A stretch of 64,000 nt of DNA. It comes from Mixia osmundae IAM 14324 (taxonomy: Eukaryota > Basidiomycota > Mixiomycetes > Mixiales > Mixiaceae). Below are positions 42,553-56,939 of this stretch, one piece after another. The DNA is taken from contig NW_014575561.1 of NCBI RefSeq assembly GCF_000708205.1, forward strand, positions 504,299 to 568,298, written 5' to 3'. The position numbers and the translations under genes were made by a program. The notes under the pieces are model-generated. The model was not told where the DNA came from. It saw nothing but the letters and a program-made list of their open reading frames with translations, and did no database searches. The stretch's first letter is position 1; each line of letters starts with the position of its first letter.

Positions 42553-43796
42553 CTAGCGCTTCGGCGACGTTGTCTCTGGGTGCTTATCGTTCAGCGCCGG
42601 AGCGCCCCAAGTGAGCGGATGTGATACGGAGAGGCCACTGTGAGCCTCTACATCCATGCCGGGCAAAAGCGCCAGGTTCTTATGGGATCTTGGAGGCACG
42701 ACACAATTTGGATGGCCATGCGCGCGAGTTGTAGTCGTCACATTGCCGTACCAATGTGTGCACTTGCGCGATGTCGTTGAGGTCGCTGTGACCAGAAGAG
42801 AGCGTCTCGTTTCGCTCGACTGGCCCGTATGCGATGGCCAAAGACAGCAGCCGTTGAGAAGATCAATCCTAGTGCTACGATGACGAGTAAAGCGACTATA
42901 ACGGCGACGGCCACAGATCCGCTCGGTCTATCTTCACTGTTAGCGACGTCCACTTGCGCCAGCTGATGACATACGCTGTGTCTAGTGGAACCAGACAGAC
43001 GCCCTGCGGGCCGCAAACGTAGCTTGAACACTGTTTATTCGCGCTGCAGGCTGAGCCCCGATTGAGCTGCACTTCACACTGTGCATGGCCTTTTTCAGTC
43101 CGCAGTCAACTGCGAGCGATGAAAGCCGCTAGACTTGCCTGTCGCGAGGAAGCCTCGCAATAGAGCCCGGACACGCAGTTGTCGCGTGAGGTGATGTAGG
43201 GCGTTTGAGTGCCGTCTGCAGCATAAGCTGTATACACAAAATTATCGAGGATGCAGCTCTGTGTATCATGTATAAGCACTGCAAACCCTTGATCGCTGTT
43301 GACTGACATTGCCAAGCGTCACATTGCCGTAGACGCATTGAAAGTTGAGACAGATGACGCCGGCGTTGTTGCGCTGGTTGAGCAAGCCTAGATTGGCCGG
43401 CGGCGGCGCACACTCGTCTTTGATGAGGCTTCCATGTCAGTACTGATGAGCCAGGCACGCAAGTTGGCTGACCATCTCGATTGAGTTGACATGCTTGCCC
43501 GACTGGAACAAGAGGCAGACATCCATCGCCTTCGTCCGGGCAGAAGGTACCTGCTGCGCACCTAGGCGGCAGATCGGCAGCATTCTCATCGCTCGAGAAT
43601 CTGGAGCTAGCTTGTTCAGCTCACCAGACGGCCGCCAGCAAGGAACTGACCCGTAAGGATATTCGCTACGTCGGCATTTGCGGGGGCGGCAGGTCGATGA
43701 GCTTGGATCGCAATACTCCGTACCGTCTGCACAGTCGCTCACAAACTTGTATGACCCAGGCTGGAGGCCATTGTTGAGGACATTGCACGCAGACAT
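42553..43796 (-). CDS. Cys-rich single-pass membrane protein, conserved in fungi
   Basis: Seven exons (43796-43651, 43600-43473, 43417-43308, 43258-43139, 43078-42975, 42936-42742, 42688-42553) give 312 residues. The ectodomain has paired-cysteine modules: SDCADGTEYCDPSSSTCRPRKC, cut here to its pattern C-x6-C-x6-C-x3-C, then CAAGTFCPDEGDGC, GQACQLNRDDECAPP, DNCVSGLYC and CSANKQCSSYVCGPQGVC. One membrane span follows (VAVAVIVALLVIVALGLIF) and then a basic tail of about 80 residues. The plan matches a widespread unnamed fungal surface protein. The intron at 43138 begins GCAAGT after CAG, a perfect GC-donor consensus; it restores C-x-x-x-x-x-x-C spacing. No signal peptide is visible after the first ATG, so a 5' exon may be missing. 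Confidence 0.62.
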
Positions 43797-43815
43797 GACA
43801 GTTGCATCCTCTGAA

Positions 43816-46800
43816 TCAAGCAGCAAGACTACGACGCGAAGCGGCGGAAGATCTATATCTACGCCTCGTCTGTATCACAGGCTCGACCTGATCGAATGGA
43901 AATCTGGCGCGGTTGTATCGTGCATAAACCTCTTTGAGCTTCCTCAGCCTTGCTTGGTCTGTGAGGTCGATCTGCTCGAAGAGGCCGCAAGACTGTAGAT
44001 ACTGTTTGCGCAACTGGCATCCGTCTTTCGTCTTGTTGGTTGGCCCGGAGCTGATGGATGGCAGAGAGTCGACCAGAACAACGTCATCGGCGTGTGACCA
44101 CATGGCAGCCGACAGTGCTCGTGACTTCATCGATGCTGCACGACTGTCGCTCGTGCCGCCAGCGGCATTGACCCGATGGATGTGCTCGATGAACTGAAGC
44201 GCGGGGCGCGCTTTGCCAGAGCAAGTGTAGAGTAGATCTGATACCTGCACAAAGGTGAAGCCAATATCGCGTGCTTGGTCGAACAGCTGCACCATATCAT
44301 TCGACGATTCCGTCTTGCGGGCGCGTCGGAGGATGACGAGTGCACGATTGATTTCCTCATCAGCATTATCTCGCCGCTGCTTTGCACCGCGCGATTGGAT
44401 TGTGCTAGCCCATCGCGTGATTTTTTCGATGCCTGCTGAAAAGCCAGCAGCAGTCGCTGCGCTCACGAACTTGACTTCTGTCGGAGAAGTGTCGAGCATC
44501 TGCCTGTTCTTCTCGACCCCGGGCGCTGTTGCAGATGAAAGCGAGCTGTTCGATTCATCTTTGCTGGCAGGATCGCGTATAAAGAGTCGCGCCTGCCCGG
44601 GGAGGGGCGCAGGCGTTTCGGTTGGTACTTCTAAAGAACTGCGCGCTGGCGCTGGCTGAGGCGTCGGCGCGCGCACGACAGGACCTGCGGGTCTTGGCTT
44701 CGGCCGAGTAGATGCGACAGAGCTGGTGGATGCAGGCTTGCTCGCCAACTCAGCAGCCTGTGCGACCGCCAAGAGAGCGGGTGAAGCAGGTTCAGCGCTT
44801 GACTGCTGTCGACTGCGCAGTCGTTTGCTGATATCGAACGGGTTTGATGTGTCTTGCTCTGGGCCGGCTAGCTCATCGAGGCTCACTGATGCTTGCATGA
44901 CCATGCCAGCTTGACTCTGAGAGGGTTCAAATGCAAAGCCAGCATGCAGATCCCCGAGCTGCTTCAAGAATGCGATGCCACTTTGCGACCGCTCGTCGTT
45001 AGAGTCATCGGAGGAATCTGCTGAGCTAGAAAGGCGAGCTTTCGGTCTGATGATGACTTTGTCTGCGAGCACGATGGGCTCTAGTGTGCCTTGACTATGC
45101 TGCTCAAGATTCTCCTTCGACAGCTGCTGCCTCGGCTCAGGTGTAGCTTCCATGACGGGCAATGCTGCGAATGCCTGACGATCGATAAACTTGAGCTCGC
45201 TACCAGCACGTATATGAGGGAAAGCGCTTGCCTCGCGTGTCTGTCGCGCGGGCGTAGCTTGCGCTGAAGCAGGCGCTCTGCCCGCCTGATCAGGCAGGCT
45301 TGGCATTCCGACGGCACTGAACACATCACGAACAGTCAGCGTAGACGGCGATTGACTGCTGGCAAGCCACGTCTCAAAGCTCGCGTTAATGTCGCCCGCA
45401 GATCGCACCGTATTGGGACCTGCTGGCCTGACTATCTTCGAAGGTGACTGCTGTGGCTTGGTGACCGCTGCAGCGGGCATTGGTGTTGCAGACGGTACAG
45501 GCATAGCGGGCGTGGTATCGACCGTATCAGCAGGGACTGGTGCTGTTGTAGAAGCGATAGGGGGTATATGCGGCTGAGCTTGCGGTTCCGGGCTGAGCGA
45601 AGGTAAGAGGCTGTCGCCGAGTTGCTCGCGCGGCGAGCGTCGTTCGACGTCTGCCGGGGGTATTGGCTCTTCGCGCAAGGGCTGCGGCGGCGGAGATACA
45701 GTCACTGCGTCGACCATGACGACCGTTGGCGTAGTGTGTGCGGCCAGATGTGCTTTGGCTGCAGCTGTTGCATGTGGATCAACGAAGCCCAGAGCAGCCC
45801 GAGCTCGTGCATCAGCAGCACCCTCCAGCGCAGCTTGGCGAGGCGCATCTTCTTCGCTATCCGTTTCGAAAGGATCTGCGCCATTGCTGCCACGAAATTC
45901 ACGTTTGAGTCTCTCCTGTCGCTGATGCCTCTGGGCTTCAGCGCTTCTTTGTAGGGCTTCGTCATCAGCTTGACTTGAGCGATGCGTCGGACGCAGCGAT
46001 GCACTGGCTCGGGCAGTCCGCTCTGCCGAGGCAAGCTGGAGACGTTTGCGCTCTTGCGCGACAGCAGAAAGATCTTCGCCCTTGCGCAGACGCGCGATGA
46101 GGGCATCGATCTCTGCGGAATTCTTCTTGTAATGCTCTTGCCAAGAATACATAGTATGACGCTGGTTCTGCAGGATCCCGGTCAGACTTGCCTACCGCAG
46201 ACAGAGCGCCTTACACGATCAGCAAGCATCTCGAAAACCTTACGTCCAGTCGCGCTGAGACCGTCGTGCAACAGTAGATACTTGGCTAGATATATCTTGT
46301 CTTCGAAGGTGTAAAAGACGCGTCCACTGTTCGGGCAGGTATGGCTTAGCTGAGCGCAACTGCTAGAGGGCCAGCACAGACCTCCTGTGTCCAGCCAGCT
46401 TGACAGGCTCGAGATCGACCATCCTATCACGAGTGAAACTGTCCGATGAGGCGTGGCTCCCATGGCGGGCAGTCCGGACAAATGCTGCGCTGCCGCCAAC
46501 GGCCTGTCCAGCCGCAGACACGGCTGGCCCGGTTTCATCCGTATTGACAGCAGCGGGAGGACGCTGAGGACTGGTCAGACCGAGCTGTCGTGCTACCTCC
46601 TCGCCCGAACTCGAATCTGTCTGGTCAAGCTCGACGACCTCTGGCTCAACAGCTCTGCCCTTCCCCTTGTCGGATACAGGCGGCGTCGCTGTATCCTCAA
46701 TGCTCGTGCCTGAGCGCGCCAAAGATTCTTGCGCTGGCGCTGCTGCTCCTGAAGTACTTGCTGCTGCCGTTAATGTTGTCTGGGCGGCCCTGGGTCGCTT

Positions 46801-47411
46801 GGGTGCAGGTCTCTCAGACTCACTGCCCGAGCTTGCAGGCCGTGCGCGCGTGCTGGACTGTGCTGCTGGCGCTTTGACGGGAGGAACAGCTGCAGCTGTA
46901 TCTGCAGGGGAGCGAGCATTGCTTCGAGGTGGCGGTGGCTTAGAGGACTCTGAGATGCCGACAGCGTCGATGCGATACTGATCTGGATTGCGCATTTCGA
47001 TGTTGGCGTAGACGTCATCAATCCAGGAGACTATCCTCAACATGCGCATGAGTGACATAAAGAGCTGAACGCTATGTTCGACGGACCAGTGACGGCGTAA
47101 GGATGCTTATGAGCATTGGCCATGCGGGCCTCTTTGATTTTTGCCAATATTTCAACCTGCTTGGCTCTGTCCATGACAGGATCGATGAGAGCGTATGTCG
47201 CTGATTGTAGAACTGGTTCTGTCCTTCCGCCGCAGTCCTGCGCGGCCATAGGGGGCACTATGAGCGCCTGTTGGTCAGCCCGAGCTAGCTGCGAAACATG
47301 TACCTGTATCGCCTTGATTAGCCTCTCCCGCTGGGGTATTGCTTTGGGCAGCCAGAGAGATGCAGAGGCGCCATTGCGACTCAGCAGATGCGCTCTGCTA
47401 TCGTCTGCCAT
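43816..47411 (-). CDS. RAP1: Rap1-like telomere protein (BRCT, Myb, RCT)
   Basis: Exons 47411-47087, 47030-46382, 46326-46215 and 46167-43816 join to 1145 residues. An N-terminal BRCT-like region ends in HPYAVTVSWIDDVY. After a disordered stretch comes a Rap1-type Myb domain at about 325-380 (FYTFEDKIYLAKYLL, SATGRKVFEMLADR, HTMYSWQEHYKKN, IDALI). A very long Ala/Pro/Ser region follows. The C-terminal part has ALVILRRARKTES, ARDIGFTFVQVSDLLYTCSG, ALQFI and WSHADDVVLVDSLPS, the helix and W-x-x-x-D-D pattern of the RCT domain that binds telomere partners. Domain order BRCT-Myb-RCT is that of Rap1/TERF2IP. The splice inside the Myb (phase 0) has two possible acceptors differing by two residues. 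It is larger than most Rap1 proteins. Confidence 0.75.
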
Positions 47412-47641
47412 ACCGGCCAGGCTAGACCGCGGTGTTGACGCTGAGTGCCCTACGCGACGCGTTGAGCACTCATCAATCTCGCCTCAGCGCTCATGCACAA
47501 GTCTTACAAAGCCTTCCAATGGGCCGCACTTGATCAACAAGGGATGCATCTATCACGTAGCCCGATGAGATTGAATGTCAGGGTAAAATGATACCGTCTG
47601 TGGTCGACGGCGTCTAGCTCGATGAGTGTGCGGACACGCGT

Positions 47642-49751
<2,110 letters not shown>

Positions 49752-50241
49752 GCTGTTTGGATCCTTTATAATGCGATGTAAGCTCTCCGGAGCGGGTCAA
49801 TGAGCGCAAGCAATGTCGATGCTGTTCTCAAAGGGAGCCGCCAAAGTCGTCGTGCGCAAAGAAAGCTCTTCGGTCGAGCGATTGGGACGAGCAACACGAA
49901 GATGGCACGCGCGCGAAATGTGCCTAGCGGGCGATCGACGACAAAACGGGAACCGGCGCCTCACCAAATTTCAGCCTGACGGGCAGCGCGATCATGGCGT
50001 ATTCGACACTGCAGCATCTATATGCAAGTTTTGCTGTATGACTACGACAGTGATCGCATTGTCAGACACTTGTATCTGGCGGTACTGAGACTCGCCGCAT
50101 GATGCGTGACGTGTAAGCAGATCGCTCTATAGATAGGGCAGGGCAAGCATGTGTGCTGGCGTGGTGTGGCATGTCAGCTCTGCGACTTTCGCTCTATCAC
50201 TCTGAATCGTGCGAGGACAAGCTGAGTATGAGCATCGTCAA
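49752..50241. other. 490-bp gene-free stretch
   Basis: Between the UGM start and the CAP10-type gene 3' end I see only short frames without protein-like character. It should hold the UGM promoter. Confidence 0.4.
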
Positions 50242-52462
50242 TCAGAAGTCTTCAAAGTCTCGGTTCCAGAGTCGTGCCCATTCGAGCGCTAGCCGGGCGC
50301 CCCAGACTTCCATGTGTTCCTTTGCACCAAAGTCTCGCTTCCAGTCTTGTGCGGCAGTCGCTATCCTGATCGCGGCTGCTTCCCCGGGCGGCAATCTCGG
50401 ATGACCTCGTACATCTGACAGAAACAGCTTGCCGCAGGACGTCCAGCCAGCCAGCGAATTGGAGAATTGACTGGTCGAGTTGTAATTGCTTGCCGAGAAT
50501 TGTTCAGGATGCGCTAAGCAGCTACTCAACGCGATTGAAGCCGGCAAAAAATTGACAAGAGGCCACTGCCGCCTTGCGCCGGCTGTGACAGGTCTACCGG
50601 TAAGCGATGGACTATCGAAGAATGCCAATATGTTGTAGATCTCCGCAAAGTCTTGCGAGACCGGTACGTAATGTTTCCTGCCACATTTGTGAGTCTAGTC
50701 GTGCACCTCAAGGAGCATAAGACTGACCATGGCACGAGCAACTCGCTCCAGAACTCGTCATAGACCGTCGACTTGAGTGTGACGGTGCCCATGGCGAGCA
50801 GACCCAGAAATCGGGCTGAGTAGGCAAGGCCATCGAGATCAAGAATGAATTTGTAATTTTGCATGTCGGCAAGCGGTGTCGGCTTGGCGAATGAATATTC
50901 TTGCATCGTCTCATTGCAGACGACAGCATCGCCACAGCCGGACAGCGACGTGAACGAAGCATTCATAACACGTCTGTTCAGCTGATACCGAGGATATATC
51001 TCGCGATGCAGGATTGGATTACTGCCCGACGCTATCGGATAAATAAGCTCTTGTGATTTGACAGACTCTTTGGGCGAGCTGATGGACAAGAAACGATGTC
51101 GAGTGAAATAGTGCTGATGGCGAGGTGGATTATTGCCGCCACCGGTGGTCGATCCTCTCCAGAAGAGCTGGGGTATCTTTCGGGGCCAATTCAGCGGGTT
51201 GGCATTCTTGCCATCGAGCTCTGGCGAAGGGTCAAAGGTATAGCCTGCGCGTCTTGCGCCGACATAGTAGTGACTGGGTATGCTGATGTCGGCAAAGCCA
51301 TCAATTTTGCTGACAGAGAACTGCTCAAGTACTTTAGCTTTAGTCTTCGGGTTGAGCAGCAGATACGCACGATAGGATACAGGCCCTGAAGAGTGCGCCA
51401 ATCAGAGTAGAAGAGGCCAATCGTATCTTTCTTGCGCGGATTGTTGCAAAGTGTTTCTTTGCTGACAGCAGTCTCGTCCTCAAACGTGAAAGAAGGTGAG
51501 ACTAGTGATTGTGTGATCGTAAGCGAACCGGCCGCTGTCTTGTTGGTAGTGCCTCGCAGGACAGTATCGCGCGGTGGAGGCGAAATGAGTCGCTTGCCAG
51601 TGCGCTTAGTAGTGTGGTTCCGAGCGATGACAGTGTGTCGCGGCGTCGTCACCATGTCCGCCCGTACCTTGACGAGTGTTTTGCGAACTGCAGTTTCCGG
51701 CGGGCAGCTTGCAACATAAGCTGACCAGACCGAACCATCGCCTGTCCAAGTCTGCGAAGGGAAGCGCTCTTTCAAAGGCGTTTCGTCCACTGCGCAAATG
51801 TCAGTGCTAGCCAGCATGTAGCTTGAACACGCACTGATGCCGTTCGCCAGATCCTGCTGTTCCTTCCACGGAACCAGTACACGCGGCTCTGCGATGTTAT
51901 TGATTGCCATCGAGAAATCTGGCAATTGCTTGCGGAATGGCTCGATAAGTCTCGAGAAGTGATAGGCTCGAGTCGCCTTCGACGGTCCAGAATAGGCAGA
52001 GTGATTTTTGAACTCAAGCAGGTGCAAGAAAGGCACTTCCTCGACCGCCTCGAGCGTACGCTGCCTGAGGACTGCTGGCGGTAATTGCCAATAAGGCTCG
52101 AGGTCGCGCATGATGTTATCATATTCGTCGATGAGGACGACGCCGCGCTTCTTCGCATACTCGTACCACTGATCATATCCGGGCGGTGGCAAGCGATGAT
52201 ACCGTCGCCTGTACTCTGCCTTTGCCTGCGATAGCGTCCGAGATTGACGGGCGAGCTTTTCTGCCCAAGCAGTATCGGCTCGCTTGAGTTTTGTGAGGAT
52301 AGGATGCTCCGCGTCGACGTCTGTCAGGACAAGGTGATTTTGCAGCACCTTTGAGCCAGAGAGCATGACGACAAGCATGACGATGAGCGCTAGCGAGCCA
52401 GTAAGGGCAAAGGATCTCCATTCCTTCCTGCTGGGCGACTTGCTCGCATCTCTGACCGCCAT
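50242..52462 (-). CDS. CAP10-domain glycosyltransferase (GT90-like)
   Basis: Exons 52462-51371, 51320-50728 and 50677-50242 encode 706 residues as modelled. It is a type II membrane protein: a short basic tail, one membrane anchor at about residues 18-38 (FALTGSLALIVMLVVMLSG), then a lumenal domain. Family marks are PPPGYDQWYEYAKKRGVVLIDEYD, PFRKQLPDFSMAINNIAEPRVLVPW, FSVSKIDGFADISIPSHYY, PQLFWRGSTTGG, KFILDLDGLAYSARF, and the end ALEWARL. Fungal members include CAP10 and xylosyltransferases. The segment of about 60 residues between AFFDSPSL and the C-terminal EAAAIRIAT is longer than in relatives and may hide another in-frame intron. Golgi location and donor sugar are inferred from the family. 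Confidence 0.82.
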
Positions 52463-52836
52463 CCTGCTGGCGTGTGCCTACGACCAGTGTTGGCAGGATG
52501 AGGAATGATGAGCGCAGTCGCTGCCGGCAGCAATGTCGTTCCCTAATCAACGCCTCAGCCAAACTAGATCGGCTGCATGCCAAATCGAGTCAAACATTTG
52601 ACGCGCTGTCCGAATACGCGCGTGCGCACCAGCACAGCGGGCGCCAGAGGCACCCCCTACCCAGTTCTCCCTGTCCTCTTTCAGTCCGCCATCTGTGCCT
52701 CGAAAACATAAAAAGACCATTCGCAATGTCCGCATATAATCAATTTGGCCCACTCGACAGAAAGAGCGAACACAGACCTCTTGCCGACCTTCGATTTTGA
52801 GCACATTCATTTAGCCGCTACTATAGCATAAACGAC
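52463..52836. other. 374-bp divergent promoter region
   Basis: It lies between the starts of the CAP10-type gene and the PriA-like gene. No gene-like frame is seen. Confidence 0.4.
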
Positions 52837-53769
52837 ATGCTGATCTTGCATAGTGGCAAGATCACTCTCGGTTTAGTGTCACTTGCCTACCTTGGCATCA
52901 CACAGTCAGCGGCTGCCTCCGCCGTCGATGATGACAAATTCGAGCCTATCAACAGCAACGATGCCTTAGCGCTCAAAGCCTTCGGCTACGGAACCAGTAA
53001 TAGTGGCTGCTATTGGGCCACCGACAGACTAGGTAGACGCACTGGCGCTTTCCACTGTGGGTCTCTTGCGTGTCACCGGGAACCCTGCTAACGCTGCCGC
53101 ACAGGCCCAAAGCCTTGCATACTCAGGCGACACGGCTCACATCCGCCTAAGCCGCGCAATTGGCTCTGTCCTCCAATTCATACAAGTACCTCGTCAGTCT
53201 CACGCAGCGAGAGCTGCTTCTGGAACCGAAAACGCGGTCTCACATGTCCACATCGCTGTCACTTTGCGCTCGCTGTCGACGAGGCTTCTTCTACCTCCAT
53301 AGGCTGGGTCTGTCAAGCTTCGCCGGAAGCACAGTTTGGACCCGACCATGTACACGAAGAAGGCAGCTCAGACCATGACGACGAGCACAAGAACATCGTA
53401 CACGCGCCCTTTGTGACGCCCTTTGCTCTCGTCAGAGGCACTGTCAATCGGTACGAACACAATCTGCGCAGCAAGCTTCTCTGCAAACAAGCAGGCGATA
53501 CCGCTTGCCCGCTCCAATCCGGCGACGATGGTGCAGCACTTGTGCCCGGTGGTGCATACGAGTGCCTCAATACAGACTTTGCGTACTCTTCTTGCGGCGG
53601 CTGTACAACGATGGCGAGCTCGCAGGGGGAGGACTGTGGCGCGAACCCTTTTGCTCAGAGCGGATGCTGGCTCGGGAAATGCTTGACGTCAAGTTGCTCG
53701 GCGGGTTATGTTCTAATAGACAACATCTGCGCCCCGGCTTTGCAGGAGCAGAGCATGTATTTTGACTGA
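52837..53769 (+). CDS. PriA-like secreted Cys-rich protein
   Basis: Exons 52837-53032 and 53105-53769 encode 286 residues. A signal peptide (hydrophobic LGLVSLAYLGITQSAAA) leads to two Cys-rich parts. The first holds SGCYWATDRLG and SESCFWNRKRGLTCPHRCHF. The second has KQAGDTACPL, GAYECLNTDFAYSSCGGC, GEDCGANP, GCWLGKCLTSSCSAGYVL and ICAP. This second part follows the C-P-x-x...YECL-x-T...SCGGC pattern of PriA, a secreted protein first known from mushroom primordia. It may be cell-wall associated; exact function is unknown in the family. It is not related to the SC array by any visible motif. The acid/His patch between the two parts (EEGSSDHDDEHKN) looks like a linker. Confidence 0.7.
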
Positions 53770-54040
53770 CGCCATGCATTGATGTTGATCTGCTGTCCCT
53801 GATTTCTCGCCGAGCCATGCTAGACTCTCAGTCGTGGGCTCGTACAAGAGGAATGCGTCAGAAACGCTCATAAGACCCGTAGATCCCACGCGAAGAGCAC
53901 CAGGTAGCCCACAGAAAACAGCACGGACGGATTGCAAATGGTCAGCTGCATCTCTAGAAAGCAGCGATACAACAAAGAAAGCCATGTGACAGATATACAG
54001 TGGTATCGCACTCGAAAGTGATCGTCAGGTCACGATGAAT

Positions 54041-56101
54041 TTATAGGTTGACAGGCCAGCCTTGCTTGTGAGCAAAATCGATGACACGTTGACGCTCTAC
54101 GTCTTCGCTACCGCCGTTGATGTCGATGTAAAGTGCTTCGTAGTCAACAGCCATGGCGGACTCGAGTCGCTCGATGTAGCCCTTGTTGCTGAGCTCTTTG
54201 GGGATAAAGGGACCTTTGAGTGGCGTTGCCAAAGCTTGTTGCACCGCTGCCAGCAGCTCAGTCTGATTGTGCGCCTCTACATTGTAGACATATGGTGCGC
54301 CAAATTCGAGCAACTGAGCATGTTGAGCTCGCCAGTTGTCATGCGTGCGTGCAATGCCCTCATAATTGAGCGCGTGATTGGTCTTGCTGCCGGGATTGAT
54401 GAAAGGTGTGCCCATGCAAAGAGCTTCAAAGGGCGAGGGCGATTCGATGGGATTGCCTACACCGATGAGGACCTTGGCTGTTCCGAGCGAGGTGATGAAG
54501 TCTGTGCGTGTGCTCACGCCGATGTTCTTGATCGCGGGCGGTAACACATGATTGTCCCGTGTGACCTTGATGCCAGCACGCAGCTCGAGTCCAGAGGAAG
54601 CGACGACTGCCGAGAGATCGTCGTGTGTCCACGAAGATCTCGAAGGCTCGTAGTAGGAGCTGTCTTTGCCGAGCATGTATGCTGCATGGGGTCGATCTTG
54701 ATGAGCAACAAATGGCAGATTGGCGCAATCCTTCTCGATAGTATGACCCAGAAAGGTTGATTCCGGTGCACGAGCTAGCGGGACGCCGACAAGATGCCAA
54801 GGCCAGCGAGTCGCCGTTTCGTAGCCCATGACGCCGCCCAGTCCGTCCCAGACGAACATTTTCCAGCGAGGGATGCCTCTGGGAAGCTTGGCGCTTTTCG
54901 CGCAGAAGCGGTCGACGATGCACTCTGGCTCCGTTTGGTAATCGAAGACGACCATCTTGACGTGATCGTTGAGTACCTCATGTAACCTGCGCTACAGTCA
55001 GCGCACCGTACAGCTGCTGAGGATTTTGAACTGACCTTGCAACAGCGCGGATCACGTCACGCCGCGTTCGACGCTTTTCGTCCACAAAGATCATCGGATA
55101 GCCTTGCTCCTTGAGAGCCCATATGAAAGATTGTGCAAGGATTGCCTCGCCATTGGCGAAGGAAGACGGGCGGTCGAACGTGCCTGCCACGAGCCGTCAG
55201 CGCTAGAACTCATGCGAGAACAAAGGCAAGTACCATCGAAGCACCACTGAAAGCGTCCAGCGCCTACGAGCACAATCTTCTTCTGCTTCTCCGTGCAAGT
55301 GCCCATCAACTTGCAGTGTATGAGACGAGCGAGGGTGTCGATACGCTCGGTGTGCCAGGGTAAGAGCTCTTCATCCAAGGGCGGCAAGATGGCGCGCGCC
55401 AACGACCAGGTCAATTGGCTAGGCTCATTTGACTGGCTATTGTCGGCGTTTGCAAGCAGTCGAGAGATGCGCTCGCTCGGCAATGCGCTCGGTGGGTTGG
55501 CAGCGATGAGCTTTGGTGCGGCAGGATCTTCGTACAGTCCGCGTGCGTTTGTCGAGTTGAAGTAGCCATGCGACATCATCTCTACTGCTCTCGCCGTCGA
55601 TACCTCGATGATGTAGTCTTTGCTGCTTGCCAGGGTCGAACCAGACCCGACATACCAGACAAAGAAAGCGACGGTGCATAGTGCGAGCAATCTGCGCCGA
55701 GCGACGTTATGCTTGAGCGGATTGGAAGACAAGAAATTGACTGCTGCCGTAACCCTTCCGATCCCAAATGGACTGGTAGATGATGAGCGTCGGTCCCGAC
55801 TGCGAGAGGACCGACGCCTGGCAAGCGAGGGCCTACGAAGAAAGTAAGAGGAGCTTTCGGGGCTCCCATCGCTGGCTGACATTCGCCCACGGTGGTTGGC
55901 TCGGGCAGAGTCTGGCGTCAAAAGGCCTGCGCCAGGCGAGCGTGAGTCAGAGGCTGATCCCATCAGATTGACGGGAGGTATCGAGATTCGTCTTGTACCG
56001 TCGCCGGGCGAGTCGAGACTGACGCTCGGCTGGCGATAAGTTATAGAGCCTCGGTGTGATATGTTCATAGCTGTGTATTTGTCCGAGTGATGCACAGTCA
56101 T
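54041..56101 (-). CDS. GT18-like N-acetylglucosaminyltransferase homolog
   Basis: Exons 56101-55234, 55183-55036 and 54986-54041 encode 653 residues. It is a type II membrane protein: a basic, Ser-rich cytosolic tail of about 140 residues, an anchor (LLALCTVAFFVWYVGSG), then a lumenal catalytic region. Exon 2 restores GTFDRPSSFANGEAILAQ. The C-terminal part has KVLIGVGNPIESPSPFEALCMGTPFINP and a helical end. The P-x-E-A-L-x-x-G-x-P-F-I-x-P stretch is the nucleotide-sugar site of GT18 (MGAT5-type, beta-1,6-branching) enzymes and their uncharacterised fungal relatives. Donor and acceptor cannot be deduced. The first ATG (56101) was taken; a second Met 11 residues later would make little difference. 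Confidence 0.65.
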
Positions 56102-56939
56102 TGTGCCGCTCGATGAGCGTTATGGCCTGTAGCTGCCGCTGCTGCTGCCTTTGCAAAGACATGCTTGCTTTTGCTTGCATCTAAATGCGTGCGAGACGTT
56201 GAGAAGTCTTTGTTGAACTTAAACCGAGGCGCGCCATTTCGCTAATTTGCTACTGCCGATCACTTTGCAGCGACCCCTGAAAAGACACGGCCGACCTGGG
56301 TCAGCCAGCAGTGAAAAGAGATACGCTCATTATAACTTTGTGAATGATCCGGCCGACCTAGACCGATTCATCGGCTCAAGAGATCGTCCTTCCGAACGCA
56401 TCTTGTAACGTGAGCCCTTGCCATGCGATACATCCTTGCAGGGCTCACGGAGACGATCCGCGCAAAGCATACATGTCTGCCATACCGGCGGCGTGCGGGC
56501 TGTCTGCTTCCGAACTTAGCTCCTGGCTGCAGAACAATCGAGGAAGATTCGCTCGCCATCGTGCTCGGGTAGGATCAGGCTCAGATGAATTTCCGGGCTT
56601 CCTTCATCGTCAGCATTGCATCGGCAGTCGGCAGCGATGATTTCCACGAACTCGCTTCCTATCTCGTGACCTGCATCGTCTATGCCGTCTGGCCTTCCCA
56701 TCGTTCCTTGCAAGACTCTGCGCCTTCAAAGCCCTTCGAGGCATAAATATTGAGCTTCGATAATCCACCGGCATCGCAAACTGGTGCCCACGCCCGACAA
56801 GCCGCAGACGATCAGGGCTGCACTTTTTGGGCATAGCTGCAGTATAGCTTTTCCAACTGTAGAGGATTTGCATACGCTGCGTCTCGGATTTTGTACCAGA
56901 GAAACAGCATCTAAACGGCGGCTATGATGATTGCCTGCA
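56102..56939. other. 838-bp gene-free stretch
   Basis: This is the largest gap in the right half, between the start of the GT18-like gene and the 3' end of SC11. Only short, unlikely frames are seen. It is AT-richer at 56200-56350. No repeat or RNA was recognised. Confidence 0.4.

Noticed and set aside
44255-46314. Several plus-strand frames opposite the Rap1 gene
   Set aside because: They are shadows of the Ala/Pro/Ser-rich Rap1 middle region, which keeps the other strand open by composition.
53713-53985. Minus-strand frame of about 90 codons between the PriA-like and GT18-like genes
   Set aside because: It overlaps the end of the PriA-like coding exon in antisense, has no recognisable motif and lacks a convincing start.
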